Shown here: in pieces, positions 46,152 through 55,721 of the stretch
Layout: each line of letters begins with the position of its first letter
Position numbering within the stretch: the stretch's first letter is position 1
Source: Atopobium sp.
Lineage (GTDB): Bacteria > Actinomycetota > Coriobacteriia > Coriobacteriales > Atopobiaceae
Assembly: GCA_015259105.1 (NCBI GenBank)
Contig: JABZGZ010000001.1
Location: forward strand, 1 to 64,000
Direction: 5' to 3'
DNA: 64,000 nt
Notes under the pieces: generated by a model
What the model was told of the DNA's origin: nothing
What the model saw: only the letters and a program-made list of their open reading frames with translations
Database searches by the model: none
Made by a program: the position numbers and the translations under genes

Positions 46152-47318
46152 TTAACGCCTGTCCATGAGCGATTTAAACGTCTGTGCAATGCCGTCATTT
46201 TTGACACGGAAAAATCCCTCTTTGGCTAGATAAGCATAGCGAGCAAACTTATCATCTTTAGGCAAAGCAATACCTCGCACTTGTGCAAAGAAAGCTTTTC
46301 CAGAGCCTGAGATTGCTGGGTTTTCAAACACGTGCTTTGCATCCATGCGCTCAAAGCTCTTGGCGAGAAGATCGTGCACTTCTGAGTCAATCTGACCTGC
46401 AGCATCATGTTCTTCTCGCCAGATAAGTGCGTCTTTTGTAAGCAGCGCGTAGTTGATGCCGCGCAGTGTAAGAGCGTTGAGCACGACGTCTGAGGTGATG
46501 TTGCGTGCATCCACAACGTCCATCATGTCATTCCAGCGCTCAAGCGGAATTTTGGGCTGACGCTGCGCAAAGGTGGCAGCTTCTGCATAGCCATTTTCGC
46601 GATAGTTGTAAAGCGCTGAGTCTGTATACACCAAACGGGCACCACAGCAATGTGAGGCAATAAGGAAGGGATTGTCTACCCAGCCTGCACCAGGAACTTC
46701 TTTAAAGCTGATGTTGTTCTGGGTCAAGAATTCTTTGCGATAGAGTGCCGTCCAAATGGCAGGATGGTGCAACAGAAGCTGAGCCATCTGGTCAATAGAA
46801 CAGGGCTGATGCTTGGGTTTGACGCGGCCCTTATAAGCGCAGGGAATCCTGTGCTCGCCAGAACCAGCAGCATTTTTTACCTGCGACTTTACTCCTGCTC
46901 GACCGTTTTTCTGATTGCCAAACACGCGCCAATACGCAGAACGAGCAATATCTACCTGGTCTTCTCCGCCGTTTGCTTGGATAAGATCAACAAGTTCTTG
47001 AATCATAGTTGGCTCAAGGTAATCGTCAGGCTCAACAATTCCTACCCATGTGCCATGAGCTGCGGCAATACCACGATTGCATGTTTTTCCGTAGCCTTCG
47101 TTTTCTTTGTCTATGATGACAAGGCGTCCATCACGGGCAGCATATGCTTCTAAAAGAGCTAAAGACGAGTCAGTTGAGCCATCGTTTAAGCAGATAATCT
47201 CCAGGTTGGTGTAGCTTTGCGATTGAATGCTTGCCAGGCACTGCTCCAGATAGTCCGCAACGTTATATATAGGCACAACAAGAGAAACCAAGGGTTGGTG
47301 GTTTTGCGTGTGACTCAT
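46152..47318 (-). CDS. Glycosyltransferase family 2
   Basis: 388 aa. The GT-A domain begins VSLVVPIYNVADYLEQCLAS, with NDGSTDSS and the metal-binding EPDDYLEP (DxD). The C-terminal half is variable. On the minus strand its start has AAAGGAG upstream. It is divergent from the next gene and convergent with the previous one. Acceptor unknown. Confidence 0.88.
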   Translation of the reverse strand: MSHTQNHQPLVSLVVPIYNVADYLEQCLASIQSQSYTNLEIICLNDGSTDSSLALLEAYAARDGRLVIIDKENEGYGKTCNRGIAAAHGTWVGIVEPDDYLEPTMIQELVDLIQANGGEDQVDIARSAYWRVFGNQKNGRAGVKSQVKNAAGSGEHRIPCAYKGRVKPKHQPCSIDQMAQLLLHHPAIWTALYRKEFLTQNNISFKEVPGAGWVDNPFLIASHCCGARLVYTDSALYNYRENGYAEAATFAQRQPKIPLERWNDMMDVVDARNITSDVVLNALTLRGINYALLTKDALIWREEHDAAGQIDSEVHDLLAKSFERMDAKHVFENPAISGSGKAFFAQVRGIALPKDDKFARYAYLAKEGFFRVKNDGIAQTFKSLMDRR

Positions 47319-47391
47319 CTAAACTCCTTTTGATTGCTGCTTTATACTATATAGGCACTCACCCACTCACGAAGTCACATTTTGGGGAAAT

Positions 47392-48381
47392 ATGAAGCGC
47401 ACTGCTCTTGTCATAGTTACCTTCAAACGCCAGGAACTGCTCTCTAACCTGCTTAATTCCATTACGCAGCTTACGCAGGCACCATGGCGCATCATTGTTG
47501 TGGACAACGAGAACTCCTCTGAAACAGCCTCACTTGTGTCTGACTTTTCCGAGAAGGTCAAAACCTTGTGGGGAGAAACCACTGATGATCCCGACACTCA
47601 CGGAGGTACTAATCGCGTGTGTTACGTCCCTATGGAGCAAAACACTGGAGGCTCCGGCGGTTTCTCTGAGGGTGTGCGCGTAGGTTATGAGCTGGGCGCT
47701 GAGTGGTTCTGGGTTATGGACGATGACGTTGCCGTGCTGCCTGATGGCCTTGATAAGCTTGACGCATGGTCAGACAAGGCTGAGGTCATCCAGGGCCAGC
47801 GCTACGACTTTGATGGCGGTCCTTTCTTCTGGCAGTATCGTTTTAGTACCGCTTTGGGCATCTATAATCCGCTGGCAAAGGCCGGTTTTGATGGCGTTGC
47901 GTACCGTGAGTGCAATGTTATGTGCTTTGAGGGCGCCTGCTTTAAGCGCTCTGTAGTGCAGAAGATTGGCTTGCCTGACGCGCGCTTCTTTATCTACTGG
48001 GACGATGCTCTGTACGGCTATTTGGCCAGTAAGGTGACACAGCCTATTTTGATTCCAGACTTTGTTCTCTCAAGATGTCGAGAAGTTCCTGGTCAGAGCA
48101 TTGGTTCTGTGCGTCAGCTTAATTCAACTTCTGACATGACACGCTATTACATCACACGTAACCGCGGCTATATTGCTCGTTACTTCCAGGTTCACGGTGA
48201 TTACAATCCCGTACTCTTTGGTGTTGGCACTGCGCTCACCTTTGCAAAAGAGATTATTCGACTCATTTTGGTAGATAGAGCGCACTTCTCGTCTGGTCTT
48301 TCTCGCCTTATTAAGGGTTGGAAGGATGCACGTCTTATCTATAAAGATGCAACCTGGCGTCCACAACCTCCACTTGAGTAA
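47392..48381 (+). CDS. Glycosyltransferase family 2, galactofuranosyl/rhamnosyl transferase-like
   Basis: 329 aa. It begins TALVIVTFKRQELLSNLLNS, with IIVVDNEN, QNTGGSGGFSEGV and VMDDDV (DDD metal site), then FIYWDDALYGYLA. This pattern resembles GlfT-like and rhamnosyl transferases. Substrate is not determinable. A terminator follows. Confidence 0.85.
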   Translation: MKRTALVIVTFKRQELLSNLLNSITQLTQAPWRIIVVDNENSSETASLVSDFSEKVKTLWGETTDDPDTHGGTNRVCYVPMEQNTGGSGGFSEGVRVGYELGAEWFWVMDDDVAVLPDGLDKLDAWSDKAEVIQGQRYDFDGGPFFWQYRFSTALGIYNPLAKAGFDGVAYRECNVMCFEGACFKRSVVQKIGLPDARFFIYWDDALYGYLASKVTQPILIPDFVLSRCREVPGQSIGSVRQLNSTSDMTRYYITRNRGYIARYFQVHGDYNPVLFGVGTALTFAKEIIRLILVDRAHFSSGLSRLIKGWKDARLIYKDATWRPQPPLE

Positions 48382-48388
48382 GACTTAG

Positions 48389-48414
48389 AGCCGACATTTT
48401 GTGTCGGCTTTTTT
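48389..48414 (+). terminator. Terminator after the 47392 glycosyltransferase
   Basis: AGCCGACA/TGTCGGCT stem with a 5-nt loop and T-run. Confidence 0.9.
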
Positions 48415-48574
48415 GTTGCCCAAATGCTCAACAAAAGTGAGCGCTGAGGGGTGAATTGTGGCGCATTTGTGAAAGGCGACGAATGCCTACTTACAAAAAA
48501 TCGAATTATTTTTTGACCATTAATAAATTTTGTAATTAGCGAAGTTTCTAGCTAATTTTCTACCTGCAGAGATA

Positions 48575-48603
48575 TTGGTTGCCGCAACGTGTCAATACAT
48601 AAT
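48575..48603 (+). promoter_or_regulatory. Possible nrdD promoter
   Basis: TTGGTT (48575-48580), 17-nt spacer, CATAAT (48598-48603), just upstream of two NrdR boxes. The 48415-48574 part of the 423-bp gap is AT-rich and shows nothing I can name. Confidence 0.4.
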
Positions 48604-48623
48604 TTTGTATTCGTGTGGAAATT

Positions 48624-48671
48624 TCACAATATATTGTTATAGTTCTCGAACCCAAACACTATAAGTTGTGG
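48624..48671 (+). promoter_or_regulatory. Tandem NrdR boxes upstream of nrdD
   Basis: Two sites near the NrdR consensus (ACACwATATATwGTGT): ACAATATATTGT core at 48626-48637, and ACACTATAAGTTGTGG at 48656-48671. Their centres are 32 bp apart, about three helical turns, the arrangement NrdR needs. NrdR represses ribonucleotide reductases when dATP is plentiful. Confidence 0.75.
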
Positions 48672-48804
48672 CATAGTAGTTCCCATCACACAAGCGGGTT
48701 CCCAACCACTTCGCTTAGGCAAAAGCTTAGGAACCGCAGTGATAATCCAATTAAACACGCATGAAAGCGTTGCTTTCACCAACGTTTGTTCAAGGAGTTT
48801 GCAC

Positions 48805-51027
48805 ATGAAGATTATCAAGCGCAATGGCTCAGAGGTCACCTTCGAGGTAGAGAAGATTGTTAACGCAATCGCTAAGGCTAACGCAGAGGTCCCTGAGGAT
48901 CAGCGCCTGACTGAGCGTGAGATTCAGTTTGCTTCCCTCAACGTCACCGATGAGTGTGAGAAGGCTGGACACACCGTCACCGTCGAGGAGGTCCAGGACC
49001 TTGTCGAGGATCAGCTCATGGCTCTTGACCGCTTTGAGGTTGCTCGTAAGTACATCATTTACCGCTACATCCAGAACCAGAAGCGTCACAAGAACACCAC
49101 CGATGACAAGATTCTGTCTCTGATTGAGTGCAACAACGAGGAAGTCAAGCAGGAGAACTCCAACAAGAACCCTACCGTTGTTTCCGTTCAGCGTGACTAC
49201 ATGGCTGGTGAGGTTTCTAAGGACCTCGTTCAGCGTGAGCTCCTTCCAGAGGATATTGTTGCTGCTCACAACGAGGGTCTCATCCACTTCCACGATTCCG
49301 ATTACTTTGCACAGCACATGCACAACTGCGACCTCATCAACCTTGATGACATGCTGCAGAACGGCACTGTTATCTCCGGTACTCTGATTGAGCGTCCACA
49401 CAGCTTCTCTACGGCATGCAACATTGCAACTCAGATTATTGCTCAGGTAGCATCCTGCCAGTACGGCGGTCAGTCCATCTCCCTGGCTCACCTTGCTCCT
49501 TTTGTTGATGTTTCTCGTAAGAAGATCCGCAAGACCGTTATGGAGGAGATGAACTCCGTCGGTGTTGAGCTCTCTGCTGAGCAGCTCAACGAGATGGTTG
49601 AGAAGCGCCTTCGTGATGAGGTTTCTCGTGGCGTTCAGACCATTCAGTACCAGGTTGTCACCCTCATGACCACCAACGGCCAGGCTCCTTTTATTACCGT
49701 CTTCATGTACCTCAACGAGGCAAAGAATGAGCAGGAGAAGCAGGATCTTGCACTCATCATTGAGGAAATGCTCCGTCAGCGTTACCAGGGCGTAAAGAAC
49801 GAGGAGGGTGTCTGGATTACTCCTGCATTCCCTAAGCTCATCTACGTTCTTGAAGAGGACAACGTTTACGAGGATTCCAAGTACTACTACCTCACTCAGA
49901 TGGCTGCAAAGTGCACCGCTCGCCGTCTTGTTCCTGACTACATCTCTGAGAAGAAGATGAAGGAGTACAAGCTTTCTAAGGGCGAGAAGGAAGGCGAGGG
50001 CGATACCTTCACCTGCATGGGTTGCCGTTCCTTCCTGACTCCAGACCGTTCTGGTAATGGCTTCAACAACGTTGCTCGCGCTAAGAACTATGAGCCAAAC
50101 AAGCCTAAGTACTATGGCCGCTTCAACCAGGGTGTTGTAACTATCAACCTTCCTGACGTTGCTCTTTCTGCTGGTCGCGATATGGACAAGTTCTGGAAGA
50201 TCTTTGATGAGCGTCTTGAGCTTTGCCACCGCGCACTTCGCGCTCGTCACGATCGCCTGAAGGGCACCCTGTCTGATGCTGCTCCTATTCTTTGGCAGTA
50301 CGGCGCACTTGCTCGTCTGGACAAGGGTGAGGTCATCGATCCACTGCTCTACGGCGGATACTCCACCATTTCCCTTGGTTATGCAGGTCTGTATGAGTGC
50401 GTTAAGGCTATGACTGGTCACAGCCACACCGATAAAGAGGCAACTCCATTTGCTCTCCAGGTTATGCAGCACATGAACGATAAGTGCACCGAGTGGAAGG
50501 AAGCAGAGGATATCGATTACTCCCTCTACGGAACTCCTCTCGAGTCCACCACCTACAAGTTTGCTAAGGCACTTCAGCGTCGCTTTGGTGTTATCCCTGG
50601 CATCACTGATAAGGGTTACATCACCAACAGCTACCACGTCCACGTTGCAGAAGAGATTGACGCATTCCAGAAGCTTCAGTTTGAGTCTGAGTTCCAGCGT
50701 CTTTCCCCAGGTGGAGCAATCTCTTACGTTGAGGTTCCTAACATGCAGGACAACATCGAGGCTGTCCTCAGCGTCATGCAGTTCATCTACGACCACATCA
50801 TGTATGCAGAGCTCAACACCAAGTCTGACTTCTGCCAGGAGTGCGGTTATGACGGTGAGATTCAGATTGTTGAGGAGGACGGCAAGCTGGTTTGGGAGTG
50901 CCCACACTGCGGCAACCGTGACCAGACCAAGATGAACGTTGCTCGTCGTACCTGCGGCTACATTGGTACCCAGTTCTGGAACCAGGGTCGTACCCAGGAG
51001 ATTAAGGACCGCGTCCTTCACCTCTAA
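48805..51027 (+). CDS. nrdD: Anaerobic (class III) ribonucleoside-triphosphate reductase
   Basis: 740 aa. An N-terminal ATP-cone (about 1-90) is followed by the glycyl-radical barrel. A C-terminal zinc site uses CQEC (about 677) and CPHC (about 698), and RTCGYIG (about 713-719) holds the radical glycine. It reduces NTPs to dNTPs without oxygen. ATG 48805 has AAGGAG 7 nt upstream. Regulated by NrdR boxes; followed by a terminator and nrdG. Confidence 0.97.
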   Translation: MKIIKRNGSEVTFEVEKIVNAIAKANAEVPEDQRLTEREIQFASLNVTDECEKAGHTVTVEEVQDLVEDQLMALDRFEVARKYIIYRYIQNQKRHKNTTDDKILSLIECNNEEVKQENSNKNPTVVSVQRDYMAGEVSKDLVQRELLPEDIVAAHNEGLIHFHDSDYFAQHMHNCDLINLDDMLQNGTVISGTLIERPHSFSTACNIATQIIAQVASCQYGGQSISLAHLAPFVDVSRKKIRKTVMEEMNSVGVELSAEQLNEMVEKRLRDEVSRGVQTIQYQVVTLMTTNGQAPFITVFMYLNEAKNEQEKQDLALIIEEMLRQRYQGVKNEEGVWITPAFPKLIYVLEEDNVYEDSKYYYLTQMAAKCTARRLVPDYISEKKMKEYKLSKGEKEGEGDTFTCMGCRSFLTPDRSGNGFNNVARAKNYEPNKPKYYGRFNQGVVTINLPDVALSAGRDMDKFWKIFDERLELCHRALRARHDRLKGTLSDAAPILWQYGALARLDKGEVIDPLLYGGYSTISLGYAGLYECVKAMTGHSHTDKEATPFALQVMQHMNDKCTEWKEAEDIDYSLYGTPLESTTYKFAKALQRRFGVIPGITDKGYITNSYHVHVAEEIDAFQKLQFESEFQRLSPGGAISYVEVPNMQDNIEAVLSVMQFIYDHIMYAELNTKSDFCQECGYDGEIQIVEEDGKLVWECPHCGNRDQTKMNVARRTCGYIGTQFWNQGRTQEIKDRVLHL

Positions 51028-51043
51028 GTTTTAAGTACCAGAC

Positions 51044-51084
51044 AAACGAGCAGAAGAGCGCTTTGGCCCTTCTGCTCGTTTTTA
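51044..51084 (+). terminator. Terminator between nrdD and nrdG
   Basis: AAACGAGCAGAAG/CTTCTGCTCGTTT stem of 13 bp with a T-run. Read-through would set the nrdG to nrdD ratio, as the activase is needed in smaller amount. Confidence 0.93.
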
Positions 51085-51140
51085 TTATCTCTATCAGGTA
51101 ACATCCAAAATATGTGGAAGTTACCCATCAAAGGTTATGT

Positions 51141-51683
51141 ATGAACTATTCAAATATTAAGTTTTCAGATATTGCAAATGGTGTTGGCGTAAGAACAACT
51201 CTGTTTGTTTCAGGCTGCCGTCTGCACTGTGAAGGCTGCTTTAATTATGAGGCGTGGGACTTCAAGAGCGGCGGAGAGTTTACTCCAGAAGTTGAGCAAG
51301 AGATCATTGACTCCCTTGCACCTGTCTATATCAACGGTCTTTCCATCCTTGGTGGAGAGCCTTTTGAGCCAGAAAACCAAGAAGGCCTTGTTGAGTTTGT
51401 CGAGAAGGTCAGAGCTACCTACCCGCAAAAGAGCATTTGGATGTATTCAGGACACACCTGGGATCAGCTGACCGAGGGAAAGTGGCACACAGAGTACACT
51501 GATCGCATTCTGTCTTGTATAGATGTTCTGGTAGATGGCCCATGGGTTCAGAGTCTCCACGATATTACCTTGCGTTTTAGAGGCTCTTCCAACCAGCGTC
51601 TTATTGATGTCCCTAAAACACTGGCTTCAGGAGAGATTACCCTTTGGTCCGATGGACCAATGTTGAGCTCTCGTGAGATGTAA
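51141..51683 (+). CDS. nrdG: Anaerobic ribonucleotide reductase activating protein
   Basis: 180 aa radical-SAM enzyme. Residues 25-33 GCRLHCEGC give Cys26, Cys30 and Cys33 (CX3CX2C) for the 4Fe-4S cluster, followed by FNYEAWDF and LGGEPF. It generates the glycyl radical on NrdD. ATG 51141 has AAAGG 6 nt upstream; an earlier in-frame ATG at 51114 is possible but adds non-conserved sequence. Confidence 0.95.
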   Translation: MNYSNIKFSDIANGVGVRTTLFVSGCRLHCEGCFNYEAWDFKSGGEFTPEVEQEIIDSLAPVYINGLSILGGEPFEPENQEGLVEFVEKVRATYPQKSIWMYSGHTWDQLTEGKWHTEYTDRILSCIDVLVDGPWVQSLHDITLRFRGSSNQRLIDVPKTLASGEITLWSDGPMLSSREM

Positions 51684-51701
51684 AAGCTGCTTATCGCATT
51701 C

Positions 51702-51729
51702 AAAAAAGCCCGCGTCTGCGGGCTTTTTT
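51702..51729. terminator. Bidirectional terminator between nrdG and the DMT transporter
   Basis: AAAAAAGCCCGC-GTCT-GCGGGCTTTTTT. A-run and T-run flank the stem, so it works for both convergent genes. Confidence 0.93.
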
Positions 51730-51755
51730 CTTAGGTACGTTTTATGGAGAGAGCC

Positions 51756-52703
51756 TTAGTGCTCTGAAGGGGTTTGGGGCTCTGCGGGTTTCTCGCCAAG
51801 CTCGCTGATAAAGATTGCAACAAAGATAACAATAAAGCCGAGGAAGATTGTGGGGGTAATAACCTCAGCAAGGAAGATGACGCCAAAAACTGCTGCAAAA
51901 ATACTGTCCAGAGAAATTATTAGTGAGGCCTGAACAGGAGTAACTGACTTCTGTGCGCGGTTCTGCAAAACACCAGTCAGTGCGGTTGCAATAAGAGTGA
52001 TGTAGGCGAGGGCAACCCAGGCATTTATGGGCAGTGCTGCAAAATTGGGAACCGTTTCAAAGCAAAGCGCGTAGGCAAGGCAGGGAAGGGCGCTCACGCC
52101 AAGCTGCACCACCGTAAGTGTGATGATGTCGTATTTGTGAGCAAGCTCGGCAGTAAGCACAAAAACGAAGGCAAAAATAATGGCTGAGAGCAATGTCATC
52201 TGCTCGCCCAAGCCAAACGAGAACGAAAAATCAGTGCCCAGTGAGATAAGACCAATGCCAGCTACGCATAAAAAGGCTGCAAAGATACTGGTTCCATGAG
52301 GTTTTTTCTTTGCAATGAGCCAGTTTACAAACGGAATCATCGCGCAATAAATTGATGCAATAAAAGCAGCTTTACCTGCAGTGGTATAAGCAAGAGCTCC
52401 ATTTTGGAACAGAAATCCTAGACCGTTAAGAACGCCTAAGAGCACGCCGTATTTGATATGTGTGACATTCAAGTGTTCTTTAAGTTTTTTTCTAAAGATG
52501 ATGGCAACAATACCTACGGCAAAGACAAAACGTAAGGTCATAAGCCAAGCTGCCGAGATGTAACTAATTGCATCTTTGATAACGACAAAAGATCCGCCCC
52601 AGATAAGTGCGCAGACAAGAAGAGCAAACTTCCATACAAGCGTAGAAGAAGTATCTAGTGTGAGTCTGGAAGAGTTTCTAGTAGAAAGATCTGATAATGC
52701 CAC
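51756..52703 (-). CDS. DMT-family (EamA) transporter
   Basis: 315 aa with about ten membrane segments in two EamA repeats; repeat 1 begins LLVCALIWGGSFVVIKDA and repeat 2 contains ASLIISLDSIFAAVFGVIFL. Members export amino acids or metabolites; the substrate is unknown. The start is read as GTG at 52703. A later in-frame start is possible, as no strong SD is seen. Confidence 0.88.
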   Translation of the reverse strand: MALSDLSTRNSSRLTLDTSSTLVWKFALLVCALIWGGSFVVIKDAISYISAAWLMTLRFVFAVGIVAIIFRKKLKEHLNVTHIKYGVLLGVLNGLGFLFQNGALAYTTAGKAAFIASIYCAMIPFVNWLIAKKKPHGTSIFAAFLCVAGIGLISLGTDFSFSFGLGEQMTLLSAIIFAFVFVLTAELAHKYDIITLTVVQLGVSALPCLAYALCFETVPNFAALPINAWVALAYITLIATALTGVLQNRAQKSVTPVQASLIISLDSIFAAVFGVIFLAEVITPTIFLGFIVIFVAIFISELGEKPAEPQTPSEH

Positions 52704-52905
52704 GCGCTATCCATTCCCGTCGAAGATAAAAGTTAAGGTATAGGTAGTGTTCTGAGAAAATCAAACGCGTGCAAGTATACGTGATTTTGCACTTGAAGGA
52801 CCCCACAAGCAGCATAAAAATGAGATTAGAAGTATACTCACATCTGCAAGAAAAATAAGTGTGTGCGATTGTTTTTATGCAAGAAGATATTTCAAGGAGA
52901 CTTGT

Positions 52906-53790
52906 ATGTCCAACTACGTTCTGACCTGTTGCTCTACGGCCGATGTAAGCGAGAAGTACCTTCAGTCACGAGATGTGAAATACGTATATTTCAACTACGA
53001 ACTTGATGGTGTTCAGTGCAAGGATGACTTTGGTCGCACTAATACACCAGCTGATCTCTATAAAAAGATGCTTGCAGGTGCTGAGTGCCGCACTTCACAG
53101 GTATCAATTGGTGAATATATGGCCTTCTGGCGTCCTTTCCTGGAGGAGGGCAAAGACGTTCTTCATGTTTCGTTGAGTTCGGGCGTTTCTGGAACGTATG
53201 AGTCTGCTTGCCAGGCAAAGGCAGAAATTGAGCAGGAGTTCCCAGACAGAAAGATTGAAGTTGTTGACTCTCTGCAGGCATCTTCTGGCTATGGTCTGCT
53301 GGTAGACGGTATTGCCGATAAGCGCGATGAGGGTCTGTCTTTTGACGAGGCAGTTGCATGGGCTAAAGAGGCTCGTCATCGCGTGTATGGATGGTTCTTC
53401 TCAACAGATTTGACCTTCTTTGTTCGCGGTGGTCGCATTTCTAAGACAGCTGGCCTGCTTGGCGGCATGCTTAACATTTGCCCTGTTATGGATATTGAGG
53501 CCGACGGGTCTTTGGCTGTTAAAGAGAAGGCGCGTGGCAAAAAGAAGGCAATTGCTCGCGTAGTCGAGATTATGACTCAAACTGCAGAGCAGGGCAGTGC
53601 CTACGCACGTAAAGTGTTTATCTCTAACTCTGAGTGTGCTTCTGATGCCCAGGCTGTCAAAGAGCTTATTCAAGAAAAGCTTCCACAGACCGGTGATATC
53701 AACATCTTTACCATTGGCGCAACTATTGGTGTTCATACTGGTCCTGGAACTGTTGCAACATTCTGGTGGGGAGAAGAACCTCGCGCTTAA
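52906..53790 (+). CDS. DegV-family fatty-acid-binding protein
   Basis: 294 aa. TCCSTADVS at the N-terminus and VSLSSGVSGTYESA (about 87-100) are the lipid-headgroup-binding motifs of DegV/FakB. FakB proteins present fatty acids to FakA kinase; no fakA is near. ATG 52906 with AAGGAG upstream is used rather than an upstream in-frame GTG. Confidence 0.92.
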   Translation: MSNYVLTCCSTADVSEKYLQSRDVKYVYFNYELDGVQCKDDFGRTNTPADLYKKMLAGAECRTSQVSIGEYMAFWRPFLEEGKDVLHVSLSSGVSGTYESACQAKAEIEQEFPDRKIEVVDSLQASSGYGLLVDGIADKRDEGLSFDEAVAWAKEARHRVYGWFFSTDLTFFVRGGRISKTAGLLGGMLNICPVMDIEADGSLAVKEKARGKKKAIARVVEIMTQTAEQGSAYARKVFISNSECASDAQAVKELIQEKLPQTGDINIFTIGATIGVHTGPGTVATFWWGEEPRA

Positions 53791-53825
53791 GATGTTGTTC
53801 GAGTAGGTAAGAAAGGTCTTGAGTC

Positions 53826-55019
53826 ATGGTTAATTTTGAGTACGTTGTACCTACTCAGGTGGTTTTTGGAAAAGATACTCAGCTTCGTGTGGCAGAGCTT
53901 GTCTCTGCTCACGGAGGTACCAAGGTGCTGGTGCATTTTGGTGGCAGTCACGTGGTAAAGAGCGGCTTGCTTAACCAGATCCACCAGCTTCTAAGCAATG
54001 CGGGAATTGCTTTTGTTGACTGTGGTGGAGTTGTCCCTAACCCTCGATTAGAGCTTGCAGAAGAAGCTGTAGAGCTGGGCAAACGCAAGGGTGTTGACTT
54101 TATTTTGGCCATCGGTGGCGGATCTGTCATGGACTCTGCTAAGGCGATTGCATACGGCCTGGCCAATGACATTTCTCTTGAAGACCTCTATTTGCATAAG
54201 GTCAGTGTTTCAAAGGCAACTCCTCTTGGTGTCATTTCTACTATCGCAGGAACTGGCTCTGAAACCTCGGATTCTTCCGTCATGAACATTACGCTGGCTG
54301 ATGGTCGCGTACTTAAGCGTTCTTATCACCATCAGAGCGGACGCCCTTGTTTTGCCATCATGAATCCAGAGCTCACCTACTCTGTGAGCGCTTATCAGAC
54401 GGCATCAACAGGTGCAGATATCATGATGCACACCATGGAGCGCTACTTTACGCTTGAGAAGGACGTAGCGCTCACTGACGAGCTGGCCGAGGGACTCTTA
54501 CGTACCGTAAAAGAAGCTGTTCTGGTTGCCGTTAAAGAGCCAGAGAACTACGCTGCGCGTGCAGATTTGCTCTGGGCCTCGTCGCTTTCTCACTGCGGAC
54601 TTACCGGAACTGGTCGCGTAAGCGATTTTGCTTCTCATGCAATTGAGCATGAGCTGAGCGCAAAGTATGACGTGGCGCACGGCGCTGGTCTCACGGCTAT
54701 TTGGGCAAGTTGGGCTCGCTACGTTATGAGTCAAGATCCAGAGCGCTTTGCGCAGTTTGCGGTCAATGTGTTTGGAGTTCAGAACAACTTCCATAATCCA
54801 ACCGCTACAGGCCTTGCAGGAATTGAAGCTTGGAATCAGTGGTGTCATGCAATCGGCATGCCAACCTCCCTTGCAGAGCTCGGAGTAGACCCTTCGGAAG
54901 AGGATATTCTACAGATGGCTAAGGGCACTATTGATGCTCGCGGTGGAGATCATGCGGGCAACTTTATGCAGCTTAAAACAGCAGATGTTCAACAGATTTT
55001 AAGGATGGCCTTAAAGTAA
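53826..55019 (+). CDS. Iron-containing alcohol dehydrogenase (BdhA/YqhD-like)
   Basis: 397 aa group III alcohol dehydrogenase. The nucleotide site is AIGGGSVMDSAKA (about 97-108). Metal ligands are Asp and His in GADIMMHTMER (about 197-203) and two His in ASHAIEHELSAKYDVAHG (about 262-278). It probably reduces aldehydes such as butyraldehyde with NADPH. Monocistronic between degV and an EIIA gene. Confidence 0.92.
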   Translation: MVNFEYVVPTQVVFGKDTQLRVAELVSAHGGTKVLVHFGGSHVVKSGLLNQIHQLLSNAGIAFVDCGGVVPNPRLELAEEAVELGKRKGVDFILAIGGGSVMDSAKAIAYGLANDISLEDLYLHKVSVSKATPLGVISTIAGTGSETSDSSVMNITLADGRVLKRSYHHQSGRPCFAIMNPELTYSVSAYQTASTGADIMMHTMERYFTLEKDVALTDELAEGLLRTVKEAVLVAVKEPENYAARADLLWASSLSHCGLTGTGRVSDFASHAIEHELSAKYDVAHGAGLTAIWASWARYVMSQDPERFAQFAVNVFGVQNNFHNPTATGLAGIEAWNQWCHAIGMPTSLAELGVDPSEEDILQMAKGTIDARGGDHAGNFMQLKTADVQQILRMALK

Positions 55020-55112
55020 AGTTTCTCAAGGTAAATTTTGTTTCATTGCGGGTATTATTACTACATACGAAGTTACTGAGCCACCAAGCTCAAACATACG
55101 GAAGGAAGATTC

Positions 55113-55571
55113 ATGAGCGGTTTTGTTAAGGCAGACAATGTTTTTGTAAACCAGAACGCAGCGAGCCGTAATGATGTCCTGCGTTTTATTGCCGATAAAG
55201 CACTGGAAGCTGGCGTAACTGACGATGCAGACGCTGTCTACAACGCTTTTTTGGCTCGCGAGGAAATGGGCGAGACCGGCATGACTGATGGTTTTGCAGT
55301 TCCTCATGCAAAGGATGCTGCTATTAAGGATGCGGCTGTCTTTGTCTTCAAGAACAGCACCCCTCTTGAGTGGCCTTCTTTTGACGAGAAGCCCGTTGAT
55401 GTTGCTATTGCACTGCTTGTTCCAGATGGAGAGGCTGGCACTACTCACATCAAGCTTCTTTCTAAGACCGCTGTTCTTCTGATGAGAGATGAGTTTAAGT
55501 CTCTACTTCGTAGCTCTAACGATCAGGAAGTTATTGCTCAGGCCATTAACGAGGGCATTAGCGAGGAGTAG
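55113..55571 (+). CDS. PTS EIIA component, fructose/mannitol type (orphan)
   Basis: 152 aa single EIIA-2 domain. The phosphorylated His is His65 in GFAVPHAKD. No EIIB/EIIC neighbours are present, so it may be a regulatory EIIA (PtsN-like) or serve a distant permease. SD GGAAGGAAG. The over-represented 13-mer GGGTTTCTCGCCA begins at the base after its stop codon. Confidence 0.88.
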   Translation: MSGFVKADNVFVNQNAASRNDVLRFIADKALEAGVTDDADAVYNAFLAREEMGETGMTDGFAVPHAKDAAIKDAAVFVFKNSTPLEWPSFDEKPVDVAIALLVPDGEAGTTHIKLLSKTAVLLMRDEFKSLLRSSNDQEVIAQAINEGISEE

Positions 55572-55638
55572 GGTTTCTCGCCAGATTATAGAGGGCTTGG
55601 CAGGTACTTTCTGCAACAGTCTAACTGGGTAAAATTTT

Positions 55639-55672
55639 GGACACTCAAGCACAAACTTGAGTGTCCTTTTTT
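55639..55672 (+). terminator. Terminator after the EIIA gene
   Basis: GGACACTCAAG/CTTGAGTGTCC stem with a 6-nt loop and TTTTTT. GTACACTTGTAC (55684-55695), a near-palindrome, lies just after and could be an operator for the next operon. Confidence 0.93.
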
Positions 55673-55721
55673 GTGTAAAAAGGCGTACACTTGTACTAGT
55701 TTTAGTCGAGAAGGGAGTCAG

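Noticed and set aside
48829..51021. 730-codon minus-strand open frame opposite nrdD
   Set aside because: Shadow of nrdD codon bias; no supporting signals.
55684..55695. LexA box at the DJ-1/polymerase operon
   Set aside because: GTACACTTGTAC is palindromic but does not match the Gram-positive LexA consensus (CGAAC-N4-GTTCG); kept only as an unnamed possible operator.
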